Shown piece by piece: positions 1 through 9,058 of a stretch of DNA of 64,000 nucleotides. Below the pieces are notes generated by a model. It did not search any database. It was not told where the DNA came from and saw only the letters and a program-made list of their open reading frames with translations. Numbering within the stretch: position 1 is the stretch's first letter; each line of letters begins with the position of its first letter. Source of the DNA: Tetmemena sp. SeJ-2015 (lineage: Eukaryota; Ciliophora; Spirotrichea; Sporadotrichida; Oxytrichidae); the NCBI GenBank assembly GCA_027382625.1, contig JAJKFJ010022847.1, positions 1 through 64,000 on the forward strand. Direction: 5' to 3'. The position numbers and the translations under genes were made by a program.

Positions 1-600
1 AGTTGTATTAAAAGGGCCTTAGTTAGGGTGTCAGAAAAGTTTCGCAGCTCAAAGCAAGACTCATGGCTTGAGATTTTAAAATTGGAGGAGGTGTTCAAAA
101 TTTCCCTCCCCCCTGCTGATGCGAAGCAAGAGACACCATCATAAAAGAAGAGTTGCTTAAAGTTTTCCCCTTAGAATATTGTAAAAAAGGGAAGAGAGAG
201 GTTTGAGTTGGAACGTAATTTGAAAAAGCGAGGAAAAAATTGAAGTATTTTAAATCTTGCTGGTGTTCTTGGTTAGATTAATGCCATTCCCCTTCCTAAA
301 TGGGAGAAAAACCTAAGAGAATTTTCAGCCGAGGCGCAACAAGTATAGTTTACTATTCTCACTGACTCGTTGGGGAGTGATGGATTGCATGATTGGGGAT
401 TCGTGCCGAGATTCAACCCAGAGAACAATGAAAAACTTTGAACCAGTCAGAGAACTGTCATGACTTAACAGGTTGAAAAGAGAAAAATTGAAAACCGGGG
501 AAAAGGATGGGACTTCCCTGAGACGGGGGTTTTGGTTCATGCAGTGGGAATTTGGTCTTATTCAATATACTTAAAAGCATATAAAACCAGGGGGAATATT
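1..600. other. no recognised gene
   Basis: I found no conserved motif on either strand. A 71-codon minus-strand frame ends at a TGA at 325-327, but it uses no TAA/TAG glutamine codons and has no recognisable domain, so I do not call it a gene. Confidence 0.3.
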
Positions 601-900
601 TTAAAATAAATTTTTTTTTGAATATAATTCGCCAAAAAATTTTTAAAATAGAAAGGTATAAACCTTTAAAAAGTTAGTAAACAAAGTAAAATCAAAAACC
701 TTAAAACCCCTAACCCCTCAGTTATTGAGATAGAGGAACAAAAGGTAAAAATTCAGGGAATTGAGCAGACGTCAATATTCCCCAGAAGACTTTTTGATTG
801 CCTGTTTAGGGTTAAAAATTTTGCATGATTAAAGTTTAATAAAAAATTTTTAAAACTTATTTTACTTTTTTTTAATGGGGGTTTTGGGGTTTTGTTTGTT
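600..900. repeat. AT-homopolymer tract ending in telomere-like G4T4 motif
   Basis: Low-complexity tract of long A and T runs with short G or C runs. It ends at 877-894 with G5T4G4T4G, which contains a perfect 17-base G4T4G4T4G motif. The same kind of homopolymer tract recurs near 5400-5540, 29160-29600, 39000-39900 and 40470-40560, usually next to a gene end. It is either true low-complexity spacer or poorly resolved consensus. Confidence 0.5.
878..894. repeat. 17-nt telomeric-type motif
   Basis: GGGGTTTTGGGGTTTTG reads directly from the sequence. G4T4 is the telomere repeat of spirotrich ciliates. The reverse complement is also the outermost 17 bases that I recall for TBE germline transposons of Oxytricha. 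No second inverted copy or transposase was identified nearby, so a transposon end, an interstitial repeat and chance all remain possible. Confidence 0.5.
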
Positions 901-1265
901 TGGCTAGATACCGTAAGTGGTTAACTGGAACTCGATGAATCTAAGGAATTTCCTGCATGATATCTATTCAGAAGCTGCGCCAATCAAAGTCCATCTAAGT
1001 CAAAAACTTTCAATCAAAAGTCTGTTTACTTTCCCTTACTTCTCAGATCAGGATGTATTGATGAAAGTTTTTTGACTCAGACGCCTGATGTCTAATGGGA
1101 ACAATATCAAGTATGTTAAGTTCATAAATAAAAAGGGATTCATTACTCAAGATCAATCTAAGCAAAATTCTAATTTTTCATCTCAGTAGATTAGTAGATT
1201 GCTTTGAACTGCATGAGTTCCAATTCTCAAAAGACAGAAAACAGTGAGGACTTTGATTTTGCTTC

Positions 1266-2275
1266 TCAGTTAAGTTCATTGATTAGCCTAATTCCATTAG
1301 CATCCCTTTTTGCCTTATTTTCATAGCTTTCAATGAAGCTCTTGATTTCACTCTTCATAACGAATTCCTTTTACAGCATCAAGTATGTCTCTCTGATAGA
1401 GTCTAGTTGAATCTTGGAGTTAAGTTCGTCAAAGAAATACTGAGCAGCATTGTCCTGTGAATCAGAAATAAGGTTTGAAATTGACTATTGAGTTTGCTAC
1501 TGAGAAGAGCATTTTTTCATATCTCTCTTGTTTTCATCAGCCCAGCATGGAGTCTAGTTCATCAGAGGTTCAAAAAGACTGCTCTCTACTTCATTTCCAA
1601 AGGTAAAGGAGACCGAGTGATTAGGTGCTCTTTGTAAGTCTAACAAATCCTCATCAGAGATTGCTAAGTCATCCTAGTAGTCATCAAAAGACATGAGACC
1701 TATGATGTTTAAGTTTAAGGGAATAATGGTTACCTATCATAGTGGCTCCTTAAGAATCCATGCAGGGAGGAAATATCCCAAGCTTGTTAAGTCCGCAAAA
1801 TGAGTGATCACTCGAGCAGGTTGATTAAGCTGCTTTTGAGGAAGTTGAAGATGAAGAGCCTAATAAGTTATCATGGTTAGGTTGAATATTACAGCAGCTG
1901 AGAGAATCGTAATCAATCCTTCGAGTTGCTCCAATAACCTCTTGATAGCTCCTCATTAAGGCTGCATCCTTGCGTTAATAAGATCCATTTAAATCTTGAT
2001 CATTTTAGCTTTAGACATCGATAAGCGGCTATGGATCAAATTATTTTTGGAAATAGTTATGAATACACAAAGTAATAAAGGCTTTAGTAAACTCTTAATA
2101 TATAAAATTTTGATACTTTTTAATTGAATCTTATTAATTTTGTTGGATCCAAGTTGATATGTGCTAACTTTGACGCTAGATGAGCAGTACTAAAGTCATA
2201 TTCATCTGTGAGGATGCATTCTTGCAAAATCTTTCTCTGTTTGTTGGAATTTCTAGCTTCAAACTATATGAACAT
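1266..2275 (-). CDS. unknown protein, interrupted by two repeat-flanked inserts
   Basis: Continuous coding on the minus strand from an ATG at 2275 (the frame is open further upstream to about 2470) to TGA at 1266-1268, with TAA/TAG as Gln. Two short elements must be removed: 2095-2119 and 1698-1731. The protein has an N-terminal half with helix-rich sequence (around KQRKILQE and LASKLAHINLD), a Ser-rich middle, an acidic stretch (SDEDLLDL) and a helical Glu/Lys-rich C-terminus (around KSFIESYENKAK). I do not recognise the family. The reading past the first TGA stays plausible for about 40 codons to another TGA at 1140, so the 3' end is not certain. Confidence 0.6.
1698..1731 (-). other. candidate IES (pointer ATAGGT) or 34-nt GT-AG intron
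   Basis: The six-base repeat ATAGGT lies at 1732-1737 and 1698-1703. Removal gives ...MIGLMSFDD... in frame. The same product results from a GT-AG intron at 1700-1733, so the two models cannot be told apart by sequence alone. Confidence 0.5.
2095..2119 (-). other. candidate IES, pointer ATTAA
   Basis: A 25-nt AT-rich insert. The direct repeat ATTAA is at 2120-2124 and again at 2095-2099. Removing the insert with one copy joins ...LIRFNQ to EFTKAF... in one frame; without removal the upstream frame runs into TGA. The ends are not GT-AG. Confidence 0.6.
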
Positions 2276-2797
2276 TTATAAACTCTTGGACGAGGTATGA
2301 GTTGCAGTTTGAAGGGGCGTAAGGGCAAAATCTATGATAGATGTTTCTTTCTTTTATCTTGGCGTTTCTGGCTAGTTTCTTTTAGATATTAGGATATATA
2401 ATCTCCTTGTGACTCTATTATAAATTTTATTATCAGTAATCTTCTTATGAAAGCAAAAATAAGCTTACTTTTATTTAATTATAGGATAGGGTTTAATATT
2501 CTTTAAAATTGAAAAAAAATCTTTCGATTTCTTGTTTAAATTTTTTAAAAAATTTTGTTTAGCAAGCAAAAACAAATATCGTCATTTTTCCTCTAAAGGA
2601 AGTCATTTTAATATCTGAGCAGATTTTTTAATGTATTAAAAAATTAGGGCAACTTCGATATTCGAAAAGAACTTTGAAAGAGTAATTATTATGAAGAATA
2701 AATAAGCAAAATGTAATTTAACTAACTTAGTTTAAAATTAAAGAATAATAAAAAATCTCTTTATCAAAAACTAGCATGAAATAACAATCATAGACAT

Positions 2798-2986
2798 TCA
2801 AGTTTTTAAATTTTCAAAACGACTCACCTTGAATTTTTTTGACCTTTTGAACATTTTTACTTGATTTGATTTGAATAACTTTGACATGCGGCCAGTATCC
2901 TGAAGGCTTTCTTGAAAACCTATTAAACCGTCTAAGTTGGAGTTATGAAGCTTATTCAAACTCGAGAGAGGCATCTCACCCTCCAT
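2798..2986 (-). CDS. short coding-like segment
   Basis: An ATG-started frame of 62 codons (begins MEGEMPLSS) ends in TGA. A GTGAGT donor-like site occurs within its 3' part, followed by an acceptor-like TAG about 55 nt later, so it may be the first exon of a longer gene reaching about 2640. Coding-like minus-strand sequence also continues upstream to about 3330. No family recognised. Confidence 0.3.
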   Translation of the reverse strand: MEGEMPLSSLNKLHNSNLDGLIGFQESLQDTGRMSKLFKSNQVKMFKRSKKFKVSRFENLKT

Positions 2987-3309
2987 CCTAAAAGTTTAGT
3001 TGTTAGCATAGGTATCTAATATATAATAAAATAAATCATAAAGTGTATCTGCCTAATCAAAAGTGGATCTTCAATATGATGAGTGTGGAGGCCTTCTGCG
3101 GTTTCTCGTCTTCTTTGGCTTCGTTTCAGATAAGCCGAGTTTTTCTTAATCTAAGGATTAGATTTATCTGTCTCCATAACTTATTAAAAATCTATTTTTA
3201 TGATCTGTTGGCATCAGAGTGCTCTTAAAGCATAAATTGGATATACAAAAAAGTAATGACTGCTTGAAAGAAGCATCGGTGGAAAGTTTTCGCTAAAATT
3301 ATTGAATAA

Positions 3310-3519
3310 ATGAGAAAAGCTGAGTTGTAAATTTGGATAACTTATGGTGTCTTAGTTAAGCTGATTGGTGGGCACTTCAATTTTCTGAGTAGGAAGCTTT
3401 ATGCTGGGGTGGAAAATTTTTAAATATAAGCAGTAATTGGAAGTTAAGATTATCAGATTTGTGTAGGAGTGCTAACAGAAGCGAAGGCATCTTAATTTAA
3501 ATTTCTCGCCTAATAATGA
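3310..3519 (+). CDS. small hypothetical protein, 69 aa
   Basis: The frame from ATG 3310 to TGA 3517-3519 needs TAA/TAG as Gln. It has a compact globular look (around KLIGGHFNFLSRKLY and IGSQDYQICVGVL). The frame is also open upstream to an ATG at 3256, but that path crosses a TGA. It could be the first MDS of a gene continuing at 3882 after an AT-rich gap, because GTGC occurs on both sides and the join is in frame. No family recognised. Confidence 0.45.
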
Positions 3520-3890
3520 AGCAAAATTATTTAAAGATAAATATATTTGGATAATGAATTAAATGGATCCATTTCTTGTTCCTCATATTTATTTATAGAT
3601 AAAATATATGAGAAAGTATAATTTCATTGAAAATTGGATTCTAATTTTTTTTAAAATCTGTGAAGAGACCTAAGACATTTTAAAGTCATAATTTTTTTAA
3701 TTAATAGTGACTAAAACTTCGATATCCTAACTTTCACATAATTAGAGTAATTTTAAATTTTATGAAAAATTTTTTGATAGAGAAAATTTCTTTTAAATAT
3801 TTTAAAATCTGCAATAAATAATTCCTCTGTAACTTTAAAGCTATTAACTTGATTGATATAAAATTTCTTTATAAATTACAGGTGCAGAAA

Positions 3891-4082
3891 ATGCTACTAC
3901 CTCCTATTATGATGAAAAGACATCGGAAGCTATCTTTTTTGAATCTGCCCTCTATTCATTTTGAAATTAGGATTCCAGGCTTTGCCCGCTGGAGTTATGT
4001 GATTAGGCTGGAACGCTAGTCTACTGAGATGCATAGTGTTAGAACGAGTTTGATTGAGAAATATGATTTTAAGGATAGGTGA
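3891..4082 (+). CDS. small hypothetical protein, 63 aa
   Basis: The frame from ATG 3891 to TGA 4080-4082 has an acceptor-like TTACAG just upstream, so it may be a 3' exon of the gene at 3310. Basic protein (around MMKRHRKLSFLNLP, RWSYVIRLERQ). Coding-like sequence continues 16 codons past the TGA. No family recognised. Confidence 0.4.
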
Positions 4083-4228
4083 GGATGCAACATGAAATTT
4101 CGCTTTGACTTTTTGAAGATGATTATATAATGAATTTTATTAAGTAATATATTTATTGGATGATCTTGAGTTTCGATTCGCTCTGATCAAACCTAAGCTT
4201 TTATATTTGAATCAATTTAAGCTTTTAA

Positions 4229-4441
4229 TCATCTGCAAATTTATTAATAAAATCCTTGGGATTCTTTGCGCACAGCCTGAGTTCTAAGCTTGAGACTGGC
4301 CTCATTTGTTAGGCCCAGAGAATCTAGAGCTAGGTGAGTAGAAGCTTTGGTGGTAAGTTGTGAAACCTTGGTGGGGGAAGCCAGGTCTTGTTGGTAGGAA
4401 GAAGGTTGTTGTTTCTTCGGGAGGTGCTTTAAGTCCTTCAT
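4229..4441 (-). CDS. small hypothetical protein, 70 aa
   Basis: ATG at 4441, TGA at 4229-4231. Gln/Ser/Thr/Lys-rich (begins MKDLKHLPKKQQ). Two TAA codons near the end are read as Gln. It is convergent with the small plus-strand gene at 3891. No family or domain recognised. Confidence 0.45.
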
Positions 4442-5003
4442 TAGTGTAGTATATGTGAAATATATTAGGAGTTGAGATTCAGATGCACTAGCAAATATTT
4501 TGTTAGAGCTTATTTATCGATTAGAATATTTATATTTAATCACTCAACACTCATAAAAATAAATATTTCAGTTACAAATTGAAGAATATGTTTTGATAAA
4601 TTTGATCATACCACCTCGGAGTACTCTTCTGTTCCTATTTCTAAATTGATAACTCTCTCACTTTAATCAAAGTAACTATTACTCTTTTAAAATGATAATA
4701 TGAAATGAGTTTCTCTTTACTTGTGCAATATTTTTTAAATTTAAGATGCCTATTAAGAATTTATTTCCACTTGTACTCACTAACATTTTGCTTTAATCTA
4801 AAATCTATGCTAGATAAGAGATCACATGAATATTTGAGAAACCATATTTAGACTTTTCTATCTATTATAAACACTTTGCCTCTAAGCTTATTTAAGATTT
4901 AGGAATTCATATTATAAGTTTTGGATTTTATATAGAAGTTAGAAAACTTTGCTATTCATATTTATAATGGTATGTGTCAGTGGAGGAGGTGAAGTTCTTA
5001 GTT

Positions 5004-5252
5004 TCAAGAAAGACTTAGATTGTAGTTGCTCATCAAATGTGAGTAACCTGTATCTACGAATCTCAAAAAATTAAAAGGAGAATTATCTAATCTAGTACCC
5101 ATAAGTCCGATGTGACCTTGATATGGTAATTTCTTAAGAGAAGTGCTATTAGATAGCTTTTTGCTCTTCGCTAATATTTTCCTGCTGTTGTTCTTTCTTA
5201 CACCATCTTCCAGATAGCTACCACTGTCATTAGAATTAAAATTACGAGACAC
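5004..5252 (-). CDS. Ser/Asn/Lys-rich hypothetical segment
   Basis: An 82-codon frame ending in TGA 5004-5006. The first codon of the visible segment is GTG, not ATG, so the 5' end probably lies beyond an intron or IES upstream. Sequence is polar (around NSNDSGSYLEDG, KKLSNSTSLKKL). No family recognised. Confidence 0.4.
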   Translation of the reverse strand: MSRNFNSNDSGSYLEDGVRKNNSRKILAKSKKLSNSTSLKKLPYQGHIGLMGTRLDNSPFNFLRFVDTGYSHLMSNYNLSLS

Positions 5253-5399
5253 TTATTGAAAAACAAAAATTGATTAGGGCTAGTTATTTATTAGCCAATC
5301 CTTTCAAGGTGAGGTTTGGTGGGTATGCTTTTGATTATGGTTACAGATTAGTTTCTATTGAGCTTCTAGTTGAAATTTTAGCTTTGTAGTTCATATTTT

Positions 5400-5545
5400 A
5401 AAAAAAGGATATTTCCCTAAAGGGGAAATTTTAAAATGATAAATATTTAATTTTGCTCTTTTTTAATTTCTTTAAAAAGGGTTAAAAATTTTTCTTAATG
5501 GTTTTTTTTTAAGGGGGTTTTAAAAAAGTGGGGGTTTATGGGTTT
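5400..5545. repeat. homopolymer-rich spacer after MORN gene
   Basis: Runs of A, T and G (including G5T4 near 5512) begin abruptly where the Gly/Asn-rich tail of the MORN gene ends. It looks like the tracts at 600-900 and 29160-29600. Confidence 0.4.
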
Positions 5546-7153
5546 CCCCCAAATTCTCACCTAAAACATGCCCGCTCAAGCCTCCTCCATAATCTCCTCC
5601 TCCTACACCACTATTATTCATTCCAACTCCGTGTGCTTGTGCCGCTCTTCCGTAACTCGAGTTATTCATACTTCCTTGGCCGAAGCCATGTCCAGCTCCT
5701 GCTATCCCTCCATGATTCATGTTTGAATTGTTATTGCCACCAAATTTTCCCATACTCGCTCCATTATGATTTGCTTAGTTATAACCTCCTTCGCCCTTTG
5801 CTTATCCATTCTTATATGAAGTATTTCCTGAAAGCTAGGTCCGAGATGATTTATTACTTCCAAGTCGCTTATTCATTAGTTTCGTATCAGAGTTAGATTG
5901 GCTATCCTTTCGGTTGTTGAAACTTCCGCCAGGAGACTAAAAGTTTTTACTTGACATCATCAAACCCTTAGAAGGCAAAGGTCCAACGTATGCATTATTA
6001 TCAAAATATCCTTCTTTGAATGTTAACTTTAAAACACATGAAGCTAAATATGAGTTATGAAAATGTACCATCAGGAAAGATTATTTTTCCATACCCATGC
6101 TGAATACCTTTAAACCATTAGCCTATATACTTGCTTCCATCTGTCCATGTCATCTCTCCGTGGCCATTTCTTTCGTCATCTAGATATTCTCCTTTATACA
6201 AATTTCCAGATGCCCATTTGAATTCTCCTTACCCACATTTCTTATCACCAATATAGTCACCAATGTACTCATTTATAAATGCTAATATGCTTTTTAGATT
6301 ATTTCTTGGACCTCCTGGTTAATCAGGATTTTTCCTCCATTTACCCTTGCCTTCCTTGAGGCCATTTTTAAACATGCCTTCAAAAACAGCGCCATTAGCC
6401 CAAGTGTAAACTCCATGGCCGTCTGGTTTTCCCTATTTGTACTCACCACGGTACTAATCTCCATTATGAAATTAGTCATGACCTTTTCCATGTTTAAGTG
6501 AGTTAGCCCACTCTCCTTCATACTTATCTCCATTCGCCCAAGTAAACACTCCATACCCTATGGACTTCCCGTTTTCCCATTCTCCCATATAGCAGTCACC
6601 TTTCGCACTCTTCCACATATATCAGATAAGACTTCATTCTTATGTCTTCCAATTAAAATAAATTTACCATAACCTCTTCTTACACCACGGACCCACTCCC
6701 CATCATATACTTCGCCCGAGTGAAGCCAGTTGTAGCGGCCTTACCCATGAGCTTTTCCAGTGTGAAATTGTCCCAAATATATGTTCCCATTGTGATATTT
6801 TTCGTAGCCTTTTCCATGTCTCAAATCATTCATAAAAATAGTTGTCTCTTTTAAAATATTACTTTAATATTAATTTTTTCTTAATCCAAATAATCTTGAT
6901 TGAGCCATTCGCCCTCATAAAATCTAGAAGTTTTGTATATCATGACTCCCTTGCCAACTCTTTTTTTAGACTCTTCATCTATTTCCCCAAAATACATCGC
7001 ATCTACGTATCTCTTCCTTTTAAATCGTTCACTCTTACGCAATTCTTCAAGGTCAATCATATCAGACTCAGGCTTGTACTCCTCAAGGAAGTTATAAGAT
7101 AGACTTTGAAAGATAGAATTCAAGTCTAGAGTACTCGCATTTAAGTTGTTCAT
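5540..7153 (-). CDS. MORN-repeat protein with Gly/Asn-rich tail
   Basis: Start ATG 7153. After removal of three repeat-flanked inserts (6828-6898, 6617-6657, 6019-6061) the frame is continuous and free of TGA. About 85 N-terminal residues precede eight or more MORN repeats of the type G-x-G-x-x-x-W-x-x-G-x-x-Y-x-G-x-W (for example GYGVFTWANGDKYEGEW). The tail is rich in Gly, Asn, Ser and Gln (around GIAGAGHGFGQG). MORN repeats usually bind lipids or scaffold membrane and cytoskeletal structures such as basal bodies; that role is inference here. No terminator is seen before the low-complexity tract at 5540, so the C-terminus is not fixed. All Trp codons in the repeats are TGG. Confidence 0.85.
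6019..6061 (-). other. candidate IES, pointer ACATT, 43 nt
   Basis: ACATT occurs at 6062-6066 and 6019-6023. Deleting 43 nt joins IIFPDGT to FKEGYFDNN, completing the last MORN repeat in frame. No GT-AG ends. Confidence 0.8.
6617..6657 (-). other. candidate IES, pointer TAT, 41 nt
   Basis: TAT occurs at 6658-6660 and 6617-6619. Deleting 41 nt joins GYGKF to MWKSAKGDCYMGEW, restoring MORN spacing and frame. A 7-base repeat TGGAAGA also lies in this area, but using it does not restore the frame. Confidence 0.75.
6828..6898 (-). other. candidate IES, pointer AAT, 71 nt
   Basis: AAT occurs at 6899-6901 and 6828-6830. Deleting 71 nt fuses YEGEWLN to DLRHGKGYEKY, giving a perfect MORN repeat. The ends are not GT-AG and the length is not a multiple of three. 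Confidence 0.8.
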
Positions 7154-7342
7154 AAACTCCAATAGTTTTAGAATTACTTACTCTATAATTTTAGAATCAT
7201 GATTATCACTTTATAATTTTGAGTTTATTGTTATTGATTTGTGATTGCGTTATTAGCATTGAACTTTGAGAGAATTAGTCTTGCGTTTCATTCATAATCA
7301 TACCAAATCCTGTTCAAATTTTGAAAATGTAAAATGAATAAG

Positions 7343-7620
7343 TCATATTTGCATTTCTGTTGAGCTGTTTTACTGTAAAACACCAGGACTGGGGAAGTTA
7401 GGACCATTATTCACTGATCGACTTAAACTACAAAATATTGAGTTTAAAGTTAAGTTAAAGATAAACACTACTAATCGGGAGTGAGTTCCACTTACCTTCC
7501 GTTATCAGAATGAGGGGGAGTCCCTTGACCATTTGCAAAATTGGTTGTATTATTGGTGAGAATTTTCATTAAATGGTCATCTTCCACATCGATTTGCGGT
7601 GGCTACTATTACTGCTTCAT
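7343..7620 (-). CDS. small Gln/Asn-rich protein with one intron
   Basis: ATG at 7620, a run of glutamines (three TAG/TAA codons), an acidic patch (QIDVEDDHLMK), then a GT-AG intron at 7422-7495 (GTAAGT donor) and a Ser/Asn/Pro-rich second exon ending in TGA 7343-7345. Roughly 66 residues. No family recognised; the good splice sites and consistent frame support a real gene. Confidence 0.6.
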
Positions 7621-7649
7621 TTTATTTTTAATTTTCCACACAATTCGCA

Positions 7650-8050
7650 AACTTGTTACCTTTATTTCACTTTCAATATAGAATTTGTTTTATAAAGCAA
7701 ATCTTTTCAAAAGTAGAGGATTTTTAATAAATTAACTTTTAAAATGAATAATCTAAAAAAACATTTTTCCTCTATGAGAAAATTCCTTAAGTTTTAGAAT
7801 TTTCTCAGAAAAGAATTTGTGTAAAAATAAGCAAAATCAACTTAAATAATGAATCCTTTTATGAAAAATAAATAATGATATTTGATAAGATGAAATATAT
7901 CTGCAACCAATTTAAATGTTCTGCGTTTGGATTATAATTTCATTAGTTTTTCTAGATAATATTTTAATTAAGAATGAATAAAATTTAAAGTTAAACTAGA
8001 AGCTAAAAGCAAGAAAGAGGATTTTAATAAAATATTCTTTATCCTAGAAT
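7650..8050. other. AT-rich divergent intergenic region
   Basis: Lies between the small minus-strand gene and the plus-strand NF-YC-like gene. No coding frame or motif seen. Presumably holds both promoters. Confidence 0.4.
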
Positions 8051-8272
8051 AGTTAAGAAAGAAGAAATAAGCTTTAACCCTCATCATAATAGTTATGAGG
8101 AGAATAAGGATCAACGGTAGAATTACTAAAATTTTCCAAGAGACATATAGTAGAGAGAATCATTCAATCAATTTGGAGTTCAAATTTTGAAAAAATTAGA
8201 TACTAAAACTCAGCAAACTCTTCTTCTCCTAACAACAGCAGTTTGAGCCATAAAAATAAACCTATCAGACTT

Positions 8273-8918
8273 ATGAAAATGAATAACACTTCTAGAACTA
8301 CAATTACCTTTGCAAATAAGAAGAGCAAAGCTATTAAGAGAATTTTGAAGAGGAAAAAATCAAAGACTAACAGCTTATTCCTTTACCAAAAATTTAAAGA
8401 AGATAATGAGGATCAGATGAGGATGTGCGCATGATAAGTGCAGAAGCTCCTGTTCTTCTTGCTAAGGCCTGTGAGTTTTTCTTATAGGAATTAGCAGTTA
8501 AAAGCATTTAGATCAGCCTTTAAACCAAAATCGATTCACAATATAGAGAGCTGATCTTGCAGCTGCTGTAATAGAAAGTGAAAACTGCGATTTTTTACTT
8601 GATGCACTACCGAAAGAGGATATATTTTAAAGTTAGAGGGCACAATATCTTAATGATTACTAGAAACATATTCTCTTCGGAGAGGAAGAGCTCGCACATT
8701 ATTAGCTGTATTAATAACACTAAAATATACTTATCAAAAGCGAAAAAGATAAATATATAATTGATAATAGAGGATATTCTCAAGCATAGTACGCCAAAGA
8801 TATTTCTTAAGAAATGTAAATTTCAAATAAGGAAGAGACTTCCTAGACTAAAAATAATAAAACAAAAAAAGAGAATAATTGTTGGCCAGATTTTAAAGAG
8901 GTAAAATCATACAAATGA
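8273..8918 (+). CDS. NF-YC-like histone-fold transcription factor subunit
   Basis: NF-YC pairs with NF-YB in a histone-fold dimer that, with NF-YA, binds CCAAT boxes. After removing the insert 8363-8415 the frame reads AIKRILKRKKSDEDVRM then ISAEAPVLLAKACEFF, the hallmark of the NF-YC/DPB3 histone fold, and later RADLAAAVIESENCDFLLDALP, the third fold helix. A one- or two-base slip is needed near 8517-8530 between these parts, probably a consensus error or tiny insert. A Gln-rich C-terminal tail ends in TGA 8916-8918. The start is the ATG at 8273; in-frame Ser/Asn-rich sequence extends upstream. A Pol epsilon subunit or Dr1-associated corepressor of the same fold is a less likely alternative. 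Confidence 0.82.
8363..8415 (+). other. candidate IES, pointer ATCA, 53 nt
   Basis: ATCA occurs at 8359-8362 and 8412-8415. Deletion converts a frame that hits TGA at 8432 into the conserved NF-YC sequence ...KSDEDVRMISAEAP. No GT-AG ends. Confidence 0.85.
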
Positions 8919-9058
8919 TTTTAAAAATGACTGATAACTAATTTAAAATATGTGATTAATTTTCTAAATCAATTTCTTCTATTTGCAATTTTCGAAATAG
9001 ACTAATAGATTCATTTTAATCTAATTTTGAAAAAAAAATTTATAACTTTAAAAGATAA

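Noticed and set aside
5528..5896. Plus-strand 122-codon standard-code ORF
   Set aside because: It is the antisense shadow of the Gly/Asn-rich MORN tail.
6617..6660. Seven-base repeat TGGAAGA as the pointer in the MORN gene
   Set aside because: Its spacing is 36 nt, so the frame stays wrong; the TAT pair 41 nt apart restores the MORN repeat exactly.
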